Shown here piece by piece: positions 1 to 4,698 of a stretch of DNA of 5,625 bases. How positions within the stretch are numbered: position 1 is the first letter of the stretch; every line of letters begins with the position of its first letter. Under the pieces are notes generated by a model that made no database searches, had not been told where the DNA came from, and saw only the letters and a list, made by a program, of their open reading frames with translations. Origin of the DNA: SIG565 sp045601525 (GTDB taxonomy: Bacteria > Bacillota > Clostridia > Oscillospirales > Acutalibacteraceae); the NCBI GenBank assembly GCA_045601525.1, contig JAZRZR010000085.1, positions 1 to 5,625 of the forward strand. Reading direction: 5' to 3'. The position numbers and the translations under genes are program-made.

Positions 1-496
1 TCATCATAAGTGTAAAAAGTGTTTCATTGGTATTCCAAAACGCCTTAAAAACAGCGGGAATAATTGCCCAAATCATACCAACAACCATACTGGTTATAAA
101 CATTACAATAAGCAAAACAGGTTCTGATAACTGATTACCAAACTCAAGCATACAAAACGCAGCGGCCAAAGCGCCCATTAAAACCTGGCCCTCAGCGCCA
201 ATGTTCCAAAACTTCATTTTGAATGCGGGGGTTACCGCCAATGATATAGAAAGTAAAATTGCGGCATGATAAAGTGCCTTAATGCGAGTAACTGAACCGC
301 CAAAGGTTCCCTGCCACATTTTTACATATACATCAATAGGACTAAGACCTGTAAATGCCATAATTAAAACGCCGCAAACGATAAGGCCCAAAATCAAGCC
401 AACCGCATGAATTGCAACCGATTTGAAGCCGGCAATATCATCACGCTTTGTGATATGAATTAAAGGCTCACGATGGATATTCTTTTTAATTGTCAT
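1..496 (-). CDS. ABC transporter permease, NupP/BPD_transp_2 type (3' end outside window)
   Basis: This is the first membrane subunit of a nucleoside/sugar-type ABC importer. I translated 165 codons from the ATG at 496-494, open to the window edge, so only the N-terminal half or so is present. The basic N-terminus (MTIKKNIHREP) is followed by hydrophobic segments at about residues 27-48, 73-92, 105-119 and 126-146. The motif FWNIGAEGQVLMGA (residues 96-109) is the hallmark of this permease family. The segment FKAFWNTNETLFTLMM (150-165) matches the region where relatives have a conserved NE followed by TLM, thought to contact the ATPase. The start is firm: GGAGG at 509-505 lies 8 nt ahead of the ATG, inside the end of the ATPase gene. 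The two genes overlap by 11 nt, which implies translational coupling. In the family a second permease gene usually follows; it would lie beyond position 1. Substrate is inferred only from the neighbours. Confidence 0.93.
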   Translation of the reverse strand, partial: MTIKKNIHREPLIHITKRDDIAGFKSVAIHAVGLILGLIVCGVLIMAFTGLSPIDVYVKMWQGTFGGSVTRIKALYHAAILLSISLAVTPAFKMKFWNIGAEGQVLMGALAAAFCMLEFGNQLSEPVLLIVMFITSMVVGMIWAIIPAVFKAFWNTNETLFTLMM

Positions 497-2024
497 CGCT
501 ATTACCTCCATCATTTTTAGTCATCAAAAGGCCTATTTCTTCTTTAGTGGTTGTTCTACCATCAACAATACCCGAAATTTTACCACCGCAAATTACTAAA
601 ACACGGTCACAAAGTTCGGTTAAAACATCAAGGTCCTCACCTACGAAAATAACTGCAACGCCTTTTTTCTTTTGCTCGTTCAAGAGGTTATATATAGTAT
701 ATGAAGAGTTAATATCAAGGCCTCTTACAGGATACGCCGCCATCAAAACTGTGGGAGCAGCGGCAATTTCGCGTCCAACAAGTACCTTTTGAACATTACC
801 GCCCGAAAGGCGACGAACAGGAGTTGTAGCTCCTGGTGTTACAACCTCTAAATCTTCGATAATATGGTTAGCCAATTCTCTTGGAGATTTGCGCTCTAAA
901 AAGAGTGATTTACCCTTTCTATAACTACGCAACATCATATTATCAATAATATCCATATTTCCAACAAGGCCCATACCCAAACGGTCCTCAGGAACAAAGG
1001 AAAGTCTAACGCCTAATTCACGAATTTGAATAGGAGTTTTATCGCACAAATCGTCGGTTGCTCCTGTTTTGGGGTTATTGTATAAAATTTTGCCGTTTTC
1101 AATGTGCTGCAAGCCCGCAATTGCTTCAAGTAATTCTCTTTGTCCCGAACCCGCAATGCCTGCTATACCTAAAATTTCGCCTGATTTCGCAGTAAACGAA
1201 ACATTATCGAGAAGTTTAACACCTTCCCTACTCATGCAATCAATACCATCAACAACAAGTCTATCCTCGCAACCTTCAGGTATACTACGCTCAATATTAA
1301 GCTCAATCTTTTTGCCAACCATCATTTCGGTAAGTTCGGACTCATTGGTTTCAGCAGTGTTAACTGTGCCTATGTACTCACCTTTTCTTAAAACGGCAAC
1401 CTTATCCGAAAGAGATAATACCTCATGAAGTTTATGAGTAATAATTATAATCGCTTTTCCATCATCGCGCATACGACGCAAAATAGCAAATAATTTTTGA
1501 GTTTCTTGGGGGGTTAAAACTGCGGTAGGCTCATCAAGGATAAGAATATCGGCACCACGATATAAAACCTTGATAATCTCAACTGTTTGTTTTTCGGAAA
1601 CCGACATATTGTAAATCTTTTTATTAGGGTCAATTTCAAAGCCATATAAATCACAAATTTCTTTAACTCTTTCAGATGCTTTGTTAATATTAAATTTAGA
1701 TTCTTCGAGGCCCAAAATGATATTTTCGGTTGCCGAAAAAACATCAACAAGCTTAAAATGTTGATGAATCATACCGATTTTATAATCAAAAGCATCCTTT
1801 GGCGATGCAATTACAACGGGCTCACCATTGATGGAAATTTCGCCACTATCAGGGAAATAAATACCCGATATCATATTCATCAATGTTGTTTTTCCGCTAC
1901 CGTTTTCGCCCAAAACAGAAAGAATTTCACCCTTATACGCTGAAAGTGAAACATCTTTGTTAGCAACAACGCTGCCAAAGGTTTTGGTAATGTTCTTAAG
2001 TTCTATTGCAGGAACTGTATTCAC
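486..2024 (-). CDS. Double-domain ABC importer ATPase, NupO/RbsA type, with one degenerate site
   Basis: This 512-residue cytoplasmic subunit powers the importer, and its length is normal for tandem-NBD ATPases of nucleoside and sugar systems. NBD1 has Walker A GENGSGKTT (39-47, K45), Q-loop Q88, Walker B ILILDEP (160-166, catalytic E165) and switch H197. Its signature reads MSVSEKQ (140-146), where relatives usually have LSVGxxQ. NBD2 has a degenerate Walker A, GIAGSGQRE (289-297, Q295 in place of Lys). It also has FVPEDRLGMG (343-352), an intact LSGGN (406-410), AYP (430-432) where DEP would be, and VGEDLD (461-466) in place of the H-loop. Translation starts at GTG (2024-2022), with GGGGGAG at 2036-2030. 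No in-frame ATG lies just upstream, and the protein start VPAIELKNITKTFG fits the family. The gene lies 112 nt behind the lipoprotein gene, with two hairpins between, and overlaps the permease by 11 nt. NBD2 decay is partly usual for RbsA-like proteins; the NBD1 signature change is the odd part. Confidence 0.95.
   Translation of the reverse strand: MNTVPAIELKNITKTFGSVVANKDVSLSAYKGEILSVLGENGSGKTTLMNMISGIYFPDSGEISINGEPVVIASPKDAFDYKIGMIHQHFKLVDVFSATENIILGLEESKFNINKASERVKEICDLYGFEIDPNKKIYNMSVSEKQTVEIIKVLYRGADILILDEPTAVLTPQETQKLFAILRRMRDDGKAIIIITHKLHEVLSLSDKVAVLRKGEYIGTVNTAETNESELTEMMVGKKIELNIERSIPEGCEDRLVVDGIDCMSREGVKLLDNVSFTAKSGEILGIAGIAGSGQRELLEAIAGLQHIENGKILYNNPKTGATDDLCDKTPIQIRELGVRLSFVPEDRLGMGLVGNMDIIDNMMLRSYRKGKSLFLERKSPRELANHIIEDLEVVTPGATTPVRRLSGGNVQKVLVGREIAAAPTVLMAAYPVRGLDINSSYTIYNLLNEQKKKGVAVIFVGEDLDVLTELCDRVLVICGGKISGIVDGRTTTKEEIGLLMTKNDGGNSDDN
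497..509 (-). promoter_or_regulatory. Permease ribosome binding site inside the ATPase gene
   Basis: GGAGG at 509-505 is followed by 8 nt and then ATG at 496. The site lies entirely within the last codons of the ATPase gene, whose stop codon (488-486) is downstream of the permease start. This fixes the permease start and predicts coupled translation of ATPase and permease. Confidence 0.85.
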
Positions 2025-2036
2025 TAACTCTCCCCC
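2025..2036 (-). promoter_or_regulatory. Ribosome binding site that decides the GTG start of the ATPase
   Basis: GGGGGAG (2036-2030) precedes GTG (2024-2022), with 5 nt between GGAG and the start. The only ATG close by (2038-2036 on the minus strand) is in another frame and meets TAG after four codons, so GTG is the supported start. GTG would be expected to give weaker initiation than the ATGs of the neighbouring genes. Confidence 0.75.
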
Positions 2037-2050
2037 ATTCTTTAATTCTC

Positions 2051-2080
2051 AAAAAAGTGTTGATATCTCAAAACTTTTTT
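2051..2080 (-). other. AT-rich stem-loop just upstream of the ATPase gene
   Basis: The arms AAAAAAGT (2051-2058) and ACTTTTTT (2073-2080) pair over 8 bp. A single mismatch follows, then an inner TTGA/TCAA stem of 4 bp closed by a 4-nt loop. The structure is nearly symmetric, so it exists on both strands. In the minus-strand transcript the 3' arm ends in six U, but these U are part of the stem, so it would be a weak terminator at most. It ends 14 nt before the ATPase Shine-Dalgarno run. Its role is unknown; partial termination, RNA processing or control of ATPase translation are all possible. Confidence 0.5.
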
Positions 2081-2099
2081 CAAAATTAAAAGTAGAATA

Positions 2100-2123
2100 G
2101 GCGGAGCAAAAAATTGCCCCGCC
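2100..2123 (-). other. GC-rich stem-loop after the lipoprotein gene (3' stabiliser or attenuator)
   Basis: In the transcript, GGCGGGGCAA (2123-2114) pairs with TTGCTCCGCC (2109-2100) over 10 bp, including one G-U pair, around a UUUU loop. It begins 13 nt after the lipoprotein stop codon and is by far the most GC-rich patch of the gap. The bases that follow (TATTCTACTTTT) do not form an immediate U tract, so a classical intrinsic terminator is unlikely. Such a stem just behind a binding-protein gene commonly protects the upstream mRNA from 3' exonucleases, giving more binding protein than membrane subunits. That role is inferred here. Confidence 0.7.
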
Positions 2124-2136
2124 CTGTAATACTAAA

Positions 2137-3393
2137 TTACTTTTCTGCGGTGATACCATCGATTGTTAAATCGAAGTAAGGAGCAGACCTTAAAACAGAC
2201 TCATTGAAGTAGCCATCCTTGATAGCTTCTGAATCAGGTGTAAATGTACCGTCATCAACAACGTCTGCCAAGTATGTCTCAAGTTTCTTGCCACCAACTG
2301 TGAAGTTGTTGGTATCGAATACTTTGAGTTCTTTCTTAATAAGCTTTTGCTTAGCAGCTTCGATAGCCTCAGCAGTACCGGCAGCAGCATTATTTGTGTT
2401 AAGAGTTGTTAACTGAACGCCGCCGTTCTCGATAGTTGCACAGTAATCAGTGGGGATTGCACCACCGTTAATCATAGTTTCAATGATAAGCTTGAAGTAA
2501 GGAACCCAAGAAATCTTTGAAGAAATGATGGCGGTTGTAGGTCCAATGTTAGAAGTATCAATGTTGTAAGCAATGTTGGGAACCTTGAGTTCCTCACAAG
2601 CAGCAGGAGCACCTGAGGAGTCAGCGTGCTGGCTAATAAGAACGCAACCAGCCTGAATCAAGGCCTTTGCAGCTGTGTTCTCAGCTGCAATATCAAACCA
2701 AGAGTTTGTGAACTTAACATCCATTGTTGCAGAAGGAACAACAGACTTAACACCAAGATAGAAAGAGGTGTAACCTGAAATAACTTCAGCGTACGGGAAA
2801 GCACCTACATAACCAATTTTAGCTTGGTCAGCAGTGATTTTGCCACTATCGATCATTTCCTTAACCTTCATACCAGCGGCAATACCGGCGAGGTAACGGC
2901 CTTCATAGATAGAAGCAAATGCATTGTGATAGTTAGCAACTAACTCAGTTTGAGCTCTAGTACCTGTAGCATGGCAGAACTGAACATTTGGGAACTCTTT
3001 TGCAGCCTTAATCAAGAAGGGCTCATGACCGAAAGAGTCAGCAAAAATGAGGTCGCAACCAGCATTTACAAGCTCTTTAGCAGTCTCATAGCAAGCATCA
3101 GACTCAGCAATGTTGGTCTTGAAGATTACTTGGTCAGCTGTGAGGCCGAGTTCAGTAACAACCTGGTTTGCAGCGTCCATAAAGTTCTTGTCATAAGTAG
3201 AGTTTTGGTCGTGCAAAAAGATGAAGCCAACCTTTAAGTCAGCCTTCGGGATAGCAGTGATGGTAGCGGGAGTTGTCTTTTCAACTTGTTCTATAGAAAG
3301 AACATTGCCTTCACCCTGCTTGCCTTCGCCGCAGCCAACTGCAAAAACAGCAATCATAACAACTGCGAGAAGAAGTGCGAGTAACTTTTTCAT
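2137..3393 (-). CDS. BMP/PnrA-family substrate-binding lipoprotein of a purine nucleoside-type ABC importer
   Basis: This protein captures the transported molecule outside the membrane and delivers it to the permeases. Residues 1-20 form a lipoprotein signal peptide: KK, a hydrophobic run, then AVGC with C21 as the likely lipidated cysteine. A short polar linker follows. The BMP domain starts near residue 53 with LKVGFIFLHDQNSTYD, and continues with IFADSFGHEPF, YHNAFASIYEGRYLAG, GYVGAFPYAEVISGYTSF and ISQHADSSGAP, all typical of the PnrA/Med fold. At 418 residues it is longer than NupN-type proteins of about 350-360; the extra length is mainly C-terminal (from about residue 330, with FTVGGKKLETYLADV and SAPYFDLTIDGITAEK). 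The ATG at 3393 has GGAG (3405-3402) 8 nt ahead. It sits 46 nt behind xpt in the same operon. Codon choice leans to AAC for Asn (15 AAC, 7 AAT by hand count), fitting high expression. The ligand is not known; a purine nucleoside or base is inferred from family and neighbour. Confidence 0.93.
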   Translation of the reverse strand: MKKLLALLLAVVMIAVFAVGCGEGKQGEGNVLSIEQVEKTTPATITAIPKADLKVGFIFLHDQNSTYDKNFMDAANQVVTELGLTADQVIFKTNIAESDACYETAKELVNAGCDLIFADSFGHEPFLIKAAKEFPNVQFCHATGTRAQTELVANYHNAFASIYEGRYLAGIAAGMKVKEMIDSGKITADQAKIGYVGAFPYAEVISGYTSFYLGVKSVVPSATMDVKFTNSWFDIAAENTAAKALIQAGCVLISQHADSSGAPAACEELKVPNIAYNIDTSNIGPTTAIISSKISWVPYFKLIIETMINGGAIPTDYCATIENGGVQLTTLNTNNAAAGTAEAIEAAKQKLIKKELKVFDTNNFTVGGKKLETYLADVVDDGTFTPDSEAIKDGYFNESVLRSAPYFDLTIDGITAEK

Positions 3394-3419
3394 AATTATC
3401 TCTCCTTTTTATTTATTAC

Positions 3420-3433
3420 AAACCTTGCGGTTT
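3420..3433 (-). other. Small hairpin with GCAA tetraloop between xpt and the lipoprotein gene
   Basis: In the transcript, AAACC (3433-3429) pairs with GGTTT (3424-3420) around GCAA, a GNRA tetraloop. It lies 6 nt after the xpt stop codon (3442-3440) and 10 nt before the lipoprotein ribosome binding site region (3410-3401). The stem is only 5 bp and no U tract follows, so it is not a terminator. It may mark an RNA end or processing site, or be chance. Confidence 0.35.
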
Positions 3434-3439
3434 AATAAC

Positions 3440-4012
3440 CTACATAAATTCAATACCATTTTCAATGGACAAAGATTTTATTCTTGCTAAGGACTCGAGG
3501 CGAATACCTCTATCTCTAATTAACTGAGGACCTTCTTGAAAAGATTTTTCAATAACAATTCCTGCGCCAACAACTGTAGCGCCTGCAGATTCAACCAAAT
3601 CGGCAAGGCCTAAAACAGCTTGTCCCTTAGCTAAAAAATCATCAATAATTAAAACACGGTCATTCTCGCATAAATAATCTTTCGAAACCAAAACATCATA
3701 AGTTTTACCGTGGGTAAACGAAGCAACCTTCGCAGTGTAAAAAGAGCCAGAAATATTTGTGGTTTTAGATTTTTTAGCAAAAACAACCGGTACACCAAAA
3801 TATTGGGCAGTAAGACATGCAATACCTATGCCAGACGCCTCAATAGTAAGTATTTTTGTAACATTATCGTTTGCAAACAAACGGTGAAATTCTTTGCCTA
3901 TATCGTTTAGCAATGACACATCTATTTGGTGGTTAAGAAAGCTATCTACTTTAAGAATATCGCTACCAAGAATTTTACCGTCTTTAGCGATACGCTGTTC
4001 TAAAAGCAACAT
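3440..4012 (-). CDS. xpt: Xanthine phosphoribosyltransferase
   Basis: Xpt converts xanthine and PRPP to XMP plus pyrophosphate in the cytoplasm, salvaging xanthine for guanine nucleotide synthesis. The 190-residue protein matches Bacillus subtilis Xpt in layout. It has ILKVDSFLNHQID (19-31), TIEASGIG (56-63), VPVVFAKK (74-81), the PRPP-binding loop VLIIDDFLAKGQA (120-132), and IVIEKSF followed by ESLARIKSL near the C-terminus. DDFLAKGQA aligns with DDFLANGQA of the B. subtilis enzyme at the same numbering. Two adjacent ATG codons exist, at 4015 and 4012. The second is preferred because GGAGG (4024-4020) lies 7 nt from it but only 4 nt from the first, and because a single Met aligns best with the B. 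subtilis start. The gene is first in an operon with a strong promoter 40-65 nt upstream and is followed by the importer genes. Guanine riboswitches are common before xpt in Firmicutes; none fits here. Confidence 0.96.
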   Translation of the reverse strand: MLLLEQRIAKDGKILGSDILKVDSFLNHQIDVSLLNDIGKEFHRLFANDNVTKILTIEASGIGIACLTAQYFGVPVVFAKKSKTTNISGSFYTAKVASFTHGKTYDVLVSKDYLCENDRVLIIDDFLAKGQAVLGLADLVESAGATVVGAGIVIEKSFQEGPQLIRDRGIRLESLARIKSLSIENGIEFM

Positions 4013-4015
4013 CAT

Positions 4016-4024
4016 AACCCCTCC
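4016..4024 (-). promoter_or_regulatory. xpt ribosome binding site ahead of paired ATG codons
   Basis: GGAGG (4024-4020) is followed by GGTT and then ATGATG. The spacing is 4 nt to the first ATG and 7 nt to the second, which favours the second ATG (4012) as the working start. Confidence 0.75.
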
Positions 4025-4048
4025 AAACTATACGATACGAATTATAGG

Positions 4049-4067
4049 CAAATTATACACCAATTTG
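4049..4067. promoter_or_regulatory. Inverted repeat overlapping the xpt promoter -10 box (possible operator)
   Basis: CAAATT (4049-4054) and AATTTG (4062-4067) form a perfect 6-bp inverted repeat with a 7-bp spacer. It covers the -10 hexamer and the downstream half of the promoter spacer, a position where a bound repressor would block RNA polymerase. The region is AT-rich, so a 6-bp match could be chance, and it does not match the PurBox pattern I know from B. subtilis. Confidence 0.3.
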
Positions 4068-4080
4068 TCGAATATGTCAA
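4052..4080 (-). promoter_or_regulatory. Consensus sigma-A promoter of the xpt-importer operon
   Basis: TTGACA (4080-4075), a 17-bp spacer and TATAAT (4057-4052) match the housekeeping promoter consensus at every position. Transcription should start near 4046-4044, giving a leader of about 30 nt before the xpt start. The promoter sits downstream of the terminator of the preceding operon, so xpt and the importer form their own transcription unit. A second TATAAT at 4046-4041 has no suitable -35 box and lies near the predicted start point. Confidence 0.92.
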
Positions 4081-4104
4081 TAGAATTGATTAAACATTTT
4101 TCAC

Positions 4105-4130
4105 AAAAAACCACAAATTGTTGTGGTTTT
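4105..4130 (-). terminator. Rho-independent terminator closing the DAHP synthase-UPF0340 operon
   Basis: In the minus-strand transcript, AAAACCACAA (4130-4121) pairs with TTGTGGTTTT (4116-4107) over 10 bp around a CAAT loop. Six U (4110-4105) run from the stem outward. It starts 37 nt after the UPF0340 stop codon. On the plus strand the same stem is followed by TTTTATT, so it could also stop transcription coming the other way. GC content is concentrated in the CCACAA core, and the outer pairs are A-U. Confidence 0.8.
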
Positions 4131-4167
4131 ATTAAAAAGAAAATAATTTAACCACTAAATATCGTTA

Positions 4168-4698
4168 TTATTCGTATTGAGCGCGAGGCCCACCGATATA
4201 TTTTGGGCGCGAATATGCACCTAAAACGGTTGCTTCACCTATTTTATTGTTATTGAGATGCACAGGCACGGCAACACTTTTTATATGCATACCAATCATT
4301 GTAAGACCAATATCGAGGCCTGCTTTTGCCGAAACGCTTTCAATAACAACCGGGTTTTCAAAGCCCTTAAAAGCTGCCGTGGCAAACGAGCCGCCTGCTT
4401 TAACCTTTGGGACAACATTTACAATCTCAAAACTTCCCGCATTGGTGCTTTCAATAACAAGAGCGCGATTAAGATGCTCACAACATTGTGCAGCAAGTGC
4501 GATACCTTTATTTGACAAAAATTGGTTTGCAGTATCAAATATAATTTGGCCAATTTCTTCATTTGAGGCCTTGCCTATCGCTCCGCCTGAAATTTCACTT
4601 GAAGAACAACCAATTACAAAAACATCACCTTTTTTCAAATTGGCAATCGTGCAAATTTCTTCAAGAGCTTTTATCAATTGACTTTTAATGTTATCCAT
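4168..4698 (-). CDS. ywlG: UPF0340 (DUF436, TIGR01440, YwlG-like) protein
   Basis: This is a conserved Firmicutes protein of unknown function, 176 residues, normal for the family. Family landmarks are VFVIGCSSSEISGGAIGKAS (26-45), AAQCCEHLNRALVIE (69-83), VPKVKAGGSFATAAF in the middle, AGLDIGLTMIGMHIKSVAVP, and the C-terminal SRPKYIGGPRAQY (163-175). Conserved Cys31, Cys72-Cys73, Glu74 and His75 look like a possible active or metal site; that is inference. No signal peptide or membrane segment is visible, so it should be cytoplasmic. The start is well supported: GGAGG (4710-4706) lies 7 nt ahead, inside the end of the DAHP synthase gene. The ATG shares one base with that gene's stop codon (TAATG), so translation is probably coupled. 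A terminator follows 37 nt downstream. In B. subtilis ywlG lies close to glyA and upp, again near a phosphoribosyltransferase gene, but here a terminator separates it from xpt. Confidence 0.92.
   Translation of the reverse strand: MDNIKSQLIKALEEICTIANLKKGDVFVIGCSSSEISGGAIGKASNEEIGQIIFDTANQFLSNKGIALAAQCCEHLNRALVIESTNAGSFEIVNVVPKVKAGGSFATAAFKGFENPVVIESVSAKAGLDIGLTMIGMHIKSVAVPVHLNNNKIGEATVLGAYSRPKYIGGPRAQYE

Noticed and set aside
2100..2123. Intrinsic terminator ending transcription after the lipoprotein gene
   Set aside because: The stem is strong, but no continuous U tract follows it (TATTCTACTTTT), and no credible promoter is visible before the ATPase. A stabilising or partly attenuating hairpin fits better.
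4013..4015. First ATG (4015) as the xpt start
   Set aside because: Only 4 nt separate it from GGAGG, and it adds a Met not needed in alignment with B. subtilis Xpt. It remains possible; the difference is one residue.
4041..4046. Second TATAAT as an alternative -10 box
   Set aside because: It lacks a -35 hexamer at a proper distance, and the first TATAAT is spaced exactly 17 bp from TTGACA. The copy coincides with the expected start site.
4031..4080. PurBox (PurR operator) at the xpt promoter
   Set aside because: Fragments such as ATTCG and CGACAAATT recall parts of the CCGAAC-type box, but no pair of full boxes with the right spacing is present.
4016..4167. Possible guanine/xanthine riboswitch upstream of xpt
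   Set aside because: The promoter leaves only about 30 nt of leader, and I see no paired three-stem arrangement with the conserved purine aptamer core. The only strong hairpin lies upstream of the promoter and acts as a terminator for the previous operon.
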